A stretch of DNA of 64,000 bases from contig NZ_CP110644.1 of NCBI RefSeq assembly GCF_026153515.1, positions 2,633,501-2,697,500 of the forward strand, read 5' to 3'. Both the position numbers and the translations under genes were made by a program. Below, in pieces: positions 1-6,902 of this stretch. The notes beneath the pieces were generated by a model. That model had not been told where the DNA came from and did not search any database. It was given only the letters and a program-made list of their open reading frames with translations. Within the stretch, counting starts at the first letter, position 1. Each line of letters begins with the position of its first letter. Origin of the DNA: Pseudomonas sp. KU26590. GTDB lineage: Bacteria > Pseudomonadota > Gammaproteobacteria > Pseudomonadales > Pseudomonadaceae.

Positions 1-132
1 AAGCATTGGTCGGTGGATGTGAATGCGAAGAATCTGTTCGACAAGGAGTATGTGAGCGGCTGCAATAACGCGGGTCGGTGTTATTGGGGTGAAGAGCGGA
101 CCGTGTTGGGGACTGTTGCTTTCCGTTGGTAA
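1..132 (+). CDS. TonB-dependent siderophore receptor, C-terminal end (partial)
   Basis: This is the last 43 residues of an outer-membrane TonB-dependent receptor; its start lies before the window. The visible part has the usual end of the beta-barrel: an NLFDKEY segment (residues 11-17 of the fragment), a loop with two cysteines (residues 21 and 27), and a last strand ending F-R-W, where a terminal aromatic residue is the barrel-assembly signal. It would import a ferric siderophore using TonB energy. The genes that follow (MbtH, hydroxylase, PvdF, FhuF) make it the likely receptor of the siderophore made by this locus, which is inference. Substrate specificity cannot be read from this fragment. 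Confidence 0.85.
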   Translation, partial: KHWSVDVNAKNLFDKEYVSGCNNAGRCYWGEERTVLGTVAFRW

Positions 133-147
133 TTCGCTTTTAACATC

Positions 148-425
148 AAAAGCGTCTGCCTAGGGGCAGACTGTTTCGCCTTCGGCGACTTACTTTTGAA
201 AAGCACCAAAAGTAAGCAAAAGTGCCTGCTCCTGGTTGGGCCCGACTTCGTCGGGTTCCTTCACTCCGGTCCCGCTCCGTGGGCCCGCGCCGAACGGACA
301 TCCATGTCCTGACGGCGCTCTCGCCGCATCCATGCGGCTCGGCCCACTGCGCGAGACCTCCGTTCAGCCTGCACCCAAGTCGCGATTGGCGGTGTCTGGG
401 CTGTTTGTGTATGAAGATCAAAAGC
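148..425 (+). repeat. Structured intergenic element, copy A (left half of locus 1)
   Basis: One of six copies of a roughly 275-bp non-coding element. In order it has: a 7-bp stem GTCTGCC/GGCAGAC at 154-171, a CGCC-ttc-GGCG mini-hairpin, a CTTACTTTT/AAAAGTAAG stem, a CCCGAC-ttc-GTCGGG stem, a GGAC-atccat-GTCC stem, a GCCGC-atccat-GCGGC stem, and a tail ending in gaagatcaaaag. Open frames cross it on both strands but differ between copies, while the stems are kept, so it is not treated as protein-coding. Confidence 0.8.
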
Positions 426-460
426 AACGGCAACGGCAACGGCAATGGCAACGGCAACGA
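425..460 (+). repeat. Hexanucleotide array, 6 x CAACGG
   Basis: Six tandem 6-bp units of CAACGG follow the inner end of element copy A; one unit has a T and the last ends in A. The same unit appears six times in reverse complement at 912-947, so the two arrays are mirror images around the centre of locus 1. Confidence 0.85.
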
Positions 461-463
461 CAA

Positions 464-557
464 GGGCTTCCCGGCTAAAGCCGGTCCTACAGTCGAGGCA
501 CCGCCAATTCCGCTGGACGCCTGCGATGCCTTTGTAGGACCGGCTTTAGCCGGGAAG
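464..557. repeat. REPIN (REP family i, ccggctttagccgg)
   Basis: Two REP palindromes in opposite orientation, CCGGCTAAAGCCGG at the left and its complement at the right, separated by about 45 bp. This is the standard REPIN arrangement. The family recurs at 4260-4490, 6786-6880, 23599-23694, 35278-35535, 44323-44392 and 63044-63222. Confidence 0.85.
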
Positions 558-608
558 ATGCCAGCCCAGGCGCCAACAATTTTGCTGATAGCACCCCCTC
601 CCTGTATT

Positions 609-722
609 GATCGTGCCCACGCTCCGCGTGGGTATGCATCCTGTGACGCTCCGCGTCACCCCACCGAAGGCTGGACGCGGAGCGTCCTGGACGGCGTTAC
701 CACGCGCAGCTTGGGAACGATC
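609..722. repeat. Multi-hairpin repeat family iv (cacgctccgcgtg), degenerate copy
   Basis: A run of short perfect hairpins with 3-base loops: CCCACGC-tcc-GCGTGGG, GTGACGC-tcc-GCGTCAC, GGACGC-gga-GCGTCC, and a decayed last arm ending in gggaacgatc. The full form runs from gatcgttccc to gggaacgatc and is better kept at 25170-25296 and 44134-44262. Confidence 0.75.
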
Positions 723-796
723 ATGGATGTACCGACCCCTTCGCGAGCAAGCTCACTCCCACATGTCGCTCGTCGTGGCTGACTGAACGCGTTTTT

Positions 797-887
797 CTGT
801 AGGAGCCGGCTTGCTGGCGAATGCGTTGGGTCAGAAACAAAGACGTCGAATGACACACCGCGTTCGCCAGCAAGCCGGCTCCTACAG
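797..887. repeat. REPIN (REP family ii, gccggcttgctggc)
   Basis: An inverted pair of the second REP family: taggagccggcttgctggcg at the left and its complement at the right, about 45 bp apart. The same family is at 17420-17509, 29295-29385, 38001-38089, 41219-41309 and 49137-49223. Confidence 0.85.
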
Positions 888-908
888 AGACCGCGTAAAT
901 CCGATGAT

Positions 909-947
<39 letters not shown>

Positions 948-1025
948 AGAACGATCAACTGACACATCCGCACACCCAGCAGGACCGGCTTTAGCCGGGA
1001 AGCCCTTGATCTGCTTTTGCTTTCG

Positions 1026-1300
1026 CTTTTGATCTTTTACGCAGTAGGCCAGTCACCGCTAATCGCGACTTGGGTGCAGGCTGAACGCAGGTCTCGGTCC
1101 GTGGGCCGAGCGGCATGGATGCCGCGAGAGCCGCCCCCCGCCATGGATGGCGGATGGCGGCGGGCCCACGGAGCGGGACCGGAGTGAAGGAACCCCGAGG
1201 AACGAGGGGCCCAACCAGGAGCAAGCACCCTTGGTTACTTGGGGTGCTTTTCCAAGTAACTCGCCGAAGGCGAAACTCGAGGCCGTTAGGCCGACGCCCT
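1026..1300 (-). repeat. Structured intergenic element, copy B (right half of locus 1)
   Basis: Reverse-orientation copy of the element at 148-425. Several stems differ in sequence but still pair: GGCC-gtta-GGCC replaces GTCTGCC/GGCAGAC, CCGCC-atccat-GGCGG replaces GGAC-atccat-GTCC, GCGGC-atccat-GCCGC replaces GCCGC/GCGGC, and GTTACTTGG/CCAAGTAAC replaces CTTACTTTT/AAAAGTAAG (all in element orientation). A and B face each other across 600 bp of REP-type repeats. Confidence 0.8.
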
Positions 1301-1362
1301 TGATCTGCTTTCAAAGTTTTTCGCAAAAAACCACTAACCATCCAGCCCCCTCGTTCGTCTTT

Positions 1363-1383
1363 CAGGTAAGGCGCGCTTACCTG
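1363..1383. promoter_or_regulatory. Perfect inverted repeat upstream of the mbtH operon
   Basis: Arms CAGGTAAG and CTTACCTG pair perfectly over 8 bp with a 5-base centre (gcgcg), 30 bp before the mbtH start codon. Position and symmetry fit a dimeric regulator site or a leader hairpin. It does not look like a Fur box or a PvdS promoter. Confidence 0.5.
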
Positions 1384-1412
1384 CGCCGTTCCAACATCAC
1401 GAGGGATTACAC

Positions 1413-1613
1413 ATGAGCTTCGACAGCGAAAACACACAGTTCCGGGTCGTCATCAACCACGAAGAACAGTACTCCATCTGGCCCGACTACAAAGCCATCC
1501 CGGACGGCTGGAAAAGCGTCGGCGTCGAAGGCGACAAACAGACCTGCCTCAACCACATCGAAACCGTCTGGACCGACATGCGCCCCCTCAGCCTGCGCAA
1601 GGCAATGGCCTGA
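1413..1613 (+). CDS. MbtH-like protein
   Basis: A 66-residue MbtH-family protein, the small partner that binds and activates adenylation domains of non-ribosomal peptide synthetases. Both family signatures are present: N-x-E-E-Q-x-S-x-W-P at residues 15-24, and the C-terminal W..VG..G...CL..I...WTDMRP.SL block with its invariant tryptophans. A GAGG ribosome site precedes the ATG. It is the first gene of a four-gene run ending at 4241. No peptide synthetase lies in the window, so its partner must be upstream or elsewhere in the genome. Confidence 0.95.
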   Translation: MSFDSENTQFRVVINHEEQYSIWPDYKAIPDGWKSVGVEGDKQTCLNHIETVWTDMRPLSLRKAMA

Positions 1614-1647
1614 ACCCACCCCCTTCAGCCTCAGGAGCGTATCGCCC

Positions 1648-2640
1648 ATGAACATGCGCATGCTCACCCCCGAACGCCTGCGCCTTGAAGCCGGCTTCCC
1701 CCTGCGCGTCCAGCCTGGCCAGACCGGCGTCTCCCTGGCCGCCGAAATCGACGCCCTGCGCAGCGTCGTCGACCACTCGCTGGAACGCGACGGCGCCATC
1801 CTCTTCAGCGGCTTCACCCCCGAAGGCGTCGAAGGCTTCCAGCGGTTTGCCGCCTCGTTCGGCCACCCGCTGCTCAACTACGAATTCGGCTCCACCCCGC
1901 GCAGCCAGGTCGATGGCAAAGGCGTCTACACCTCCACCGAATACCCGGCCCACCGCTCGATCCCGCTCCACAACGAACAGGCCTACACCACCGAATGGCC
2001 CATGCGCATCTTCTTCTATTGCGCCAAAGCCGCGGTCAGCGGAGGCGAGACACCGATTGCCGACAGCCGCCGGGTGTTCCAGCGCATCAGCCCGGCGCTG
2101 CGCAAACGCTTTGAAGAAAAGCGCCTGATGTACGTGCGCAACTACGGCAACGGCCTGGACCTGACCTGGCAACAGGTCTTCAACACCGACCGCCACAGCG
2201 ACGTCGAAGGCTACTGCCGCACCCGGGGCATCCAGTGCGACTGGAACGAGGACGGCGACCTGCGCACCCGACAGCTGGTGCAAGGCGTGGCCCAGCATCC
2301 GCGCACCAAGGACTGGGTGTGGTTCAACCAGGCGCACCTGTTCCACCTGTCGAACCTGGACGAGGAAATGCAGGAAATCCTCCTCGACACCGTCGGTGAA
2401 GAAGGCCTGCCACGTAACGTCTATTACGGCGATGGCAGCCCGCTGGAGGCCGACGCGCTGGCGGAAATTCGTGGCGTGCTGAGCGAATGCGAAGTGGTCT
2501 TCCCGTGGCAGACCGGCGACGTGCTGATGCTCGACAACATGCTCACCGCGCACTCGCGCAAGCCGTTCAGCGGCGAACGAAAAGTCGTGGTTGCCATGGC
2601 CGAAGGCGTCAGCGGCAACACCCTGCACACCCTTTCCTGA
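1648..2640 (+). CDS. TauD/TfdA-family (SyrP-like) Fe(II)/2-oxoglutarate hydroxylase
   Basis: A 330-residue non-haem iron dioxygenase of the TauD/TfdA superfamily. The iron-binding triad is readable as H108-x-E110 (LHNEQ) and a distal His near residue 302 (TAHSR); the Arg a few residues later would bind 2-oxoglutarate. The H-x-E form and the overall sequence match SyrP-type enzymes, which beta-hydroxylate aspartate bound to a peptide synthetase during siderophore or lipopeptide assembly. It sits 34 bp after mbtH and 11 bp before pvdF, so a beta-hydroxy-aspartate iron ligand in the siderophore is likely. The exact substrate is inference. Confidence 0.88.
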   Translation: MNMRMLTPERLRLEAGFPLRVQPGQTGVSLAAEIDALRSVVDHSLERDGAILFSGFTPEGVEGFQRFAASFGHPLLNYEFGSTPRSQVDGKGVYTSTEYPAHRSIPLHNEQAYTTEWPMRIFFYCAKAAVSGGETPIADSRRVFQRISPALRKRFEEKRLMYVRNYGNGLDLTWQQVFNTDRHSDVEGYCRTRGIQCDWNEDGDLRTRQLVQGVAQHPRTKDWVWFNQAHLFHLSNLDEEMQEILLDTVGEEGLPRNVYYGDGSPLEADALAEIRGVLSECEVVFPWQTGDVLMLDNMLTAHSRKPFSGERKVVVAMAEGVSGNTLHTLS

Positions 2641-2651
2641 GTCCGATATTC

Positions 2652-3485
2652 ATGCAGAAAACCAAGCTTGTTTACGTCTGGTCGTTGCGTAACGCAGCGG
2701 CGGACAAGGCCGGTCAATACGTCGATTACCACGGCGAACAGCGCTACATGACCTCGCCGCTGGAGTACCTGGTCAAGGCGCTCAACGACACTGCGCTGGG
2801 CGATCACTATTCCCTGGAAGCGATCATCTACGACGAAAATCCCGAGTCCGCGCGGGACCGCGAGAGCATCAAGGACTATGGGTTCAAGCCGGGGCAGGGC
2901 GCGCACTGGTTCTACCCGGCGGGCCTGACGGTGCAGGGGCGTAAGGTCGATGACCTGCTGGAAAACGTGCCGTCGAGCTACCGCAGCTTGCCCCTCGGCG
3001 ACAGCGCGCGGCCAGCCGCCAAGTCGGATTTCGAGCGACGCCTCGGCGAGCGGCTGCACGCGCTGCAAGCCGATGTCGTGGTGCTCGACGGGCTACTGGT
3101 GATCCTCGATGAACTGGTGCGCGAGGGCGCTGATTTCCATCGGCGCATCTTCAACGTGCACCCGGGCATCACGCGCCTGGAATCGCCGTACGAGCGACGC
3201 GGCGCCTATGCGACCCTCGACGCGCTGTACGGCGCCCGGGGCAAGAAAGTGGTCGACTGGACCACGCGGGAGATGGTCGACATTCCGGTGGTGAACATGA
3301 CCGGTGCGTCGTTCCATTACGTCGACACCGGCATTGATTCCGGCGAGGTGGTCTTCGACGTGCTCGACACGCCCATCGCGCCGGACGACACCATCCTCGA
3401 ACTGCGCTGGAACAACTTCAACAACAGCCTGTTCCCCGCGCTGGAGCAGGGGTTGTGGGTACTGGCGCGGCAGCCGTCCCATTGA
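2652..3485 (+). CDS. pvdF: N5-hydroxyornithine formyltransferase PvdF
   Basis: A 277-residue protein matching PvdF, which formylates N5-hydroxyornithine with a formyl-tetrahydrofolate donor to give the hydroxamate iron ligand of pyoverdine-type siderophores. The N-terminal YVWSLRNAAADKAGQYVDY block is characteristic, and the formyltransferase core has FNVHPG (about residues 169-174) and a later D-T-G-I-D-S-G. The frame is open further upstream into the previous gene, but the start at 2652 gives the family's N-terminus and usual length. It follows the SyrP-like gene by 11 bp, so translation is probably coupled. Confidence 0.92.
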   Translation: MQKTKLVYVWSLRNAAADKAGQYVDYHGEQRYMTSPLEYLVKALNDTALGDHYSLEAIIYDENPESARDRESIKDYGFKPGQGAHWFYPAGLTVQGRKVDDLLENVPSSYRSLPLGDSARPAAKSDFERRLGERLHALQADVVVLDGLLVILDELVREGADFHRRIFNVHPGITRLESPYERRGAYATLDALYGARGKKVVDWTTREMVDIPVVNMTGASFHYVDTGIDSGEVVFDVLDTPIAPDDTILELRWNNFNNSLFPALEQGLWVLARQPSH

Positions 3486-3527
3486 TCGCGCTCAATTGAA
3501 CAGCCCGTCGGCGCAGGCAATCAGACC

Positions 3528-4241
3528 ATGATTCCTGCGCTGGCGCCGTTGTTCATTGCCGATTTCGAGCATTACCGCGACGCGCTCGTACTGCCCGACG
3601 ACCCCCGCGTTGGCGTGCCCCTGCGCACCTTTCTCACCGGCGACTACCTGAACGATGTTCTGACGCGATTCGGCAGCGCCTACCCCGACAGCGACCCTCG
3701 CGGACTGGCGTCGATCTGGAGCAAGTACTACTTCATCAAACTGATTCCGCCGGTGGTAGCGGCCTCGCTGATCCTCGACCAGCGCCTGCCGCTGCGCCTC
3801 GGTGATCTAGAACTGATCCTCAACGACGACGGCCTGCCTGCGGCCTTCAAGCTGCGGGACGCCGGACAGCGCTGGACGCCCACCCCGGCCGATGCCTTCG
3901 AGCGTTTCGACGAGTTGCTTGAGCAGCTCCTCAGGCCCTTCATCGACACCTTCGCCGGGCATGTTCGTCTATCGCCCAAGGTGCTGTGGAGCAACGCCGG
4001 CAACTATTTCGAGTGGCTGTTGGGTGTGCTCGAAAAAGCGATGCCCCACGCCGATGTGAGTCACGGCCACCAGTTGCTCAACGCGCAATACCTGCCAGAC
4101 GGACGCCGCAATCCGCTCTACCAGCCGGTGCGTTACCTAAGGCTCAAAGGGCAAGAATCACTGAAGCGCCAACGCCGCGTGTGCTGCATCCGTTACCGTG
4201 TCAACGGCCTCGAATACTGCGCCAACTGCCCGCTCTCCTGA
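3528..4241 (+). CDS. fhuF: Siderophore-iron reductase FhuF
   Basis: A 237-residue FhuF-type [2Fe-2S] reductase that frees iron from imported hydroxamate siderophores in the cytoplasm. The diagnostic C-terminal motif is complete: C219-C220-x10-C231-x2-C234. It is the last gene of the mbtH-hydroxylase-pvdF-fhuF run, 42 bp after pvdF. This gives the locus all steps visible here: ligand synthesis (PvdF, hydroxylase), assembly support (MbtH), uptake (TonB receptor) and iron release (FhuF). REPINs follow immediately. Confidence 0.92.
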   Translation: MIPALAPLFIADFEHYRDALVLPDDPRVGVPLRTFLTGDYLNDVLTRFGSAYPDSDPRGLASIWSKYYFIKLIPPVVAASLILDQRLPLRLGDLELILNDDGLPAAFKLRDAGQRWTPTPADAFERFDELLEQLLRPFIDTFAGHVRLSPKVLWSNAGNYFEWLLGVLEKAMPHADVSHGHQLLNAQYLPDGRRNPLYQPVRYLRLKGQESLKRQRRVCCIRYRVNGLEYCANCPLS

Positions 4242-4259
4242 CTGACCGCGTACACATTG

Positions 4260-4490
4260 TTGGACCGGCTTTAGCCGGAAAAGCGCCAGTCGTCACGCCG
4301 CAAAAGTGAGGGTGCTGCCACTGGCCTCTTCCCGGCTAAAGCCGGTCCCACAACGGCATCGCGCACACCGATTGGGACTGGCTGAAACCTGATAGTAGGA
4401 CCGGCTTTAGCCGGGAAAGCGCCAGTCGTCACACCGCAAATGTGAGGCTGCTGCCACTGGCCTCTTCCCGGATGAAACCGGTCCTGCTAA
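4260..4490. repeat. Tandem family-i REPINs after fhuF
   Basis: Two REPIN units with a period of about 136 bp, each an inverted ccggctttagccgg pair. The part at 4331-4440 is repeated almost exactly at 6786-6895 on the other side of the toxin module. Between 4491 and 4827 no gene is seen; that stretch is the leader of the toxin gene. Confidence 0.85.
4331..4440 (+). repeat. 110-bp direct repeat, left copy, flanking the toxin/immunity module
   Basis: Aligned by eye with 6786-6895: 104 of 110 positions are identical. The repeat includes REP palindromes and the unique spacer between them, so the match exceeds what the REP family alone gives. The right copy stops next to the fucP stop codon. Confidence 0.9.
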
Positions 4491-4827
4491 ACCATTGCGT
4501 GCAGCCATGGGGCTACATGAAACCCCTGCGTCTGACCGATATTGGCCGTGAAAGCGGCGCGCGTTACGTTCCACGCCCTGCGCCGTTTATGCATCACTTG
4601 CCCAAGGCAGAAGCCGTATGCCGTAATTACGCGCGTACGAATCTGTGCGGAGCCTACACATTCCAGTTTTTGTGAAACGCTACGCAATGCTGCGCGTGAC
4701 GGTTTCTAGACTGAGGCCAACAAATAAGGCAGGATTGCCGCCCGATGTTCAGGGCGTTAGCCATCAACATCGAGCATCAAAATCGTTCACGCGGACACAT
4801 GGACAGACTCTTTCCAAGGATTGTGAA

Positions 4828-6387
4828 ATGAAAGCGGACCTCTTGGCCCTTGTGCCCAGTTGGGGCGACATCGAGCGAAACCTGGACCAGAAATACAGCG
4901 AGCTCAATCAAAGCGTCAGCAATGGTTTGCAGAGCGCCAACGACGCCTGGGACGGTTTCACTCGGAGAATCAGTAACGGCGCTAGCCAAGCCTATGGCTA
5001 CGCGGGCGGACGTCGAATTGACAACGTCCGGCACGCTATGGCGCTGTCGTACCCGATCCTGCAACTGGAGTTGTCCCGTAAGTGGGCTTCGATCAACATC
5101 TCGCAGATTTTGCCGGTACTGCTCCAGCTGGTGCAGGAAGTCGTCATGATCCTCGGTGGTAGCGTTGCTATAGGTGGTGCTCTCGGAGGTGCAGCCGGTT
5201 CTCTGGCATTCGGTATTGGTGCGGCGCCGGGCGTTGTGATTGGAAGCAGCATCGGCTTGCAGATTGGCAATTTAATCCTCGGTGCACTGGGCCTCTGGGC
5301 AATTACCGAATATTTCTCAGCTGGCATTCAGCCCTGTCTATCCACTTTGTGGGAAGGATTGAGCACAGCGTGGCAGGCAGAGGACGGATTGATACCCGAA
5401 GGACTGGACCCTAGCGGTGCGTCGGCGGCAACTATCAACGAAAGGAACGAGCGCGCGGCTCGGCAGCTTGCAAGCGGGCAAGAGCAGCTAGTGTTACTGC
5501 TATTAGTTGCGTTAGTCACCTTCTTGACCCGTGGACAGATTAAGGGAGGCATTACTAGCAGTTTGGAAAGCATTTCCACGCGCAGTGCAAGGCTTCAATC
5601 GGAGATGTCGAACAAGGAATTTGCGAACTGGTTCGCGATAAACGAGCAGAAGATCCTGGCCCATCCGGATTTGCAGATTAACGACATAACTCCGCTAAAA
5701 AAGCCTGCCGGTGATGCAACACCCACTATCGAAAAATTTGTCGATGATGCAACACCAAGCACCGCAAAACTAGCCGGTGATGCTACACCCAATATCCCAA
5801 AAGGTGAGGGTGAAGCAATACCCAATATCGCAAAATCTGCTGAGGATCCAGCACCGAAAATTGATAGGTCACAACTACAAGAAAAAACGATTGAATCGAA
5901 ATTCGATAAGTATCCAGATGTCAGTACGAACCTGCCAGGGAAGGTCGTCGGCGTGTTCGATATGATTAATAACCCGGGGCCATTGGCAGAATTAAGAGGT
6001 AGCCCAGCGGGGAACTTTGGCGGAGGCCGATATAATGCGGTAGAACTTTCAGAGGATGTGATACTCCATCGAGGGGGAGATTCCAATGGGAAAGCTTTGG
6101 GTCAGTGGTTTACGGAGGAGCCCCCCACCTCAGTGGCTCAAGTTAGGATCGACACCGCCGTCAAGCCGCAATGGATTGATCCGGTGACGGGAGAGTTGAC
6201 TGGCAGTTCTCCCGTAGACGCTGTATACGCCATCAAAATCCCCGCCGGAACTATAGTTTACGAGGGACCGGTAGGTTACCAAGGGGACATATTTGTCGGG
6301 GGTGGTGATATAAAGCAAATCTTTGTGCATGAACCTTGGAAATTGCCTGGTGTAGAAGTAATTGGCAATCCAACTCCTATCAAATAA
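4828..6387 (+). CDS. Polymorphic toxin, DUF6861-like N-terminus with variable C-terminal toxin domain
   Basis: A 519-residue protein with modular build. Residues 1-95 are amphipathic and soluble. Residues about 97-162 are a long Gly/Ala-rich hydrophobic zipper that could enter membranes, and 221-235 is another hydrophobic helix. Residues 294-348 are five imperfect 11-residue repeats (A-G-D-A-T-P-x-x-x-K-x). Residues about 360-519 form a separate C-terminal domain with HRGG (414-417), GQWFT (425-429) and a Gly-rich end GGGDIKQIFV. The N-terminal part resembles DUF6861 proteins, often linked to type VI secretion. R415, the WFT motif and Q497 suggest an ADP-ribosyltransferase or NAD-glycohydrolase-like fold, but this is weak inference. 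The start at 4828 has AAGGA 7 bp upstream. A candidate immunity gene follows by 9 bp. The repeat and C-terminal coding sequence is clearly more AT-rich than its neighbours, as expected for an exchanged toxin tip. Confidence 0.75.
   Translation: MKADLLALVPSWGDIERNLDQKYSELNQSVSNGLQSANDAWDGFTRRISNGASQAYGYAGGRRIDNVRHAMALSYPILQLELSRKWASINISQILPVLLQLVQEVVMILGGSVAIGGALGGAAGSLAFGIGAAPGVVIGSSIGLQIGNLILGALGLWAITEYFSAGIQPCLSTLWEGLSTAWQAEDGLIPEGLDPSGASAATINERNERAARQLASGQEQLVLLLLVALVTFLTRGQIKGGITSSLESISTRSARLQSEMSNKEFANWFAINEQKILAHPDLQINDITPLKKPAGDATPTIEKFVDDATPSTAKLAGDATPNIPKGEGEAIPNIAKSAEDPAPKIDRSQLQEKTIESKFDKYPDVSTNLPGKVVGVFDMINNPGPLAELRGSPAGNFGGGRYNAVELSEDVILHRGGDSNGKALGQWFTEEPPTSVAQVRIDTAVKPQWIDPVTGELTGSSPVDAVYAIKIPAGTIVYEGPVGYQGDIFVGGGDIKQIFVHEPWKLPGVEVIGNPTPIK
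5707..5871 (+). repeat. Five 33-bp coding repeats in the toxin linker
   Basis: Five in-frame 33-bp units encode AGDATPTIEKF, VDDATPSTAKL, AGDATPNIPKG, EGEAIPNIAKS and AEDPAPKIDRS. They join the hydrophobic N-terminal region to the C-terminal toxin domain, so copy number could vary between strains. Confidence 0.9.
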
Positions 6388-6396
6388 GGTGCAGCT

Positions 6397-6693
6397 ATGA
6401 CTAACTCAATGCTTGTGAGCATGCTTTTAGAACTTAAGCATATATACCACGGGGAGGGGTGCAGGGATTTTGACAGAGGTATTGACGCGATTGTCAGCAT
6501 ATTGTCGGAGAGCGCTCTGCCAGGAACGCCTGCATGGGATGAGGCTGGTTCTATTTACAGAACTATGGCCGGTTCCAAATCTGGATTTTCAGACATCTAC
6601 ATAGACCGCGACACCGTCGAGCAGCGGATCGCGGCTAACGCGCGACTTGATGCTATCCGGCAAACTCTCTGGGATACCTTTGCCAGGATTTGA
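6397..6693 (+). CDS. Candidate immunity protein for the upstream toxin
   Basis: A 98-residue soluble, acidic, mostly helical protein with no signal peptide or membrane segment. It starts 9 bp after the toxin stop codon on the same strand and shares that gene's lower GC. Size, position and composition are those of a cognate immunity protein in a polymorphic toxin pair. A conserved-looking core is YRTMAGSKSGFSDIYIDRD in the middle. I do not recognise a characterised homologue; immunity function is inferred from context. Confidence 0.65.
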   Translation: MTNSMLVSMLLELKHIYHGEGCRDFDRGIDAIVSILSESALPGTPAWDEAGSIYRTMAGSKSGFSDIYIDRDTVEQRIAANARLDAIRQTLWDTFARI

Positions 6694-6785
6694 TGCGGCG
6701 CGAGATCGTCGATGACTAGGGACCAACGCTCTTCGCAACACCGGTGTTACAGCTTTGTACTGAACCTGATGCGCTTATGGAAAAA

Positions 6786-6895
6786 CCCGGCTGAGGCCGG
6801 TCCCACAAAGGCATCGCGCATACCGATTGGGACTGGCTGAAACCTGATAGTAGGACCGGCTTTAGCCGGGAAGGCGCCAGTCGTCACACCTCAAA
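6786..6895 (+). repeat. 110-bp direct repeat, right copy, flanking the toxin/immunity module
   Basis: Matches 4331-4440 with 6 mismatches. It contains a family-i REPIN and ends 7 bp before the fucP stop codon. The stretch 6694-6785 between the immunity gene and this repeat shows nothing recognisable. Confidence 0.9.
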
Positions 6896-6902
6896 AGCAA
6901 GA

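Noticed and set aside
146..463. Frame with a Leu-Pro repeat N-terminus made by the hexanucleotide array
   Set aside because: A direct translation product of the CAACGG repeat read on the minus strand; no ribosome site or homology.
609..722. Regularly spaced palindromes resembling a CRISPR array
   Set aside because: Repeats alternate in orientation, spacers are not uniform or unique, and no cas gene is present; these are REP-type repeats.
222..782. Long open frames across the repeated elements (also at 24823-25482, 25358-25759, 43750-44159 and 44308-44628), which could be called proteins
   Set aside because: They occur in several frames on both strands, follow stem sequences, differ between copies and include REP sequence; stem pairing is conserved rather than protein.
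4442..4675. Short frame before the toxin gene
   Set aside because: Begins inside a REPIN, has no ribosome site and no recognisable domain.
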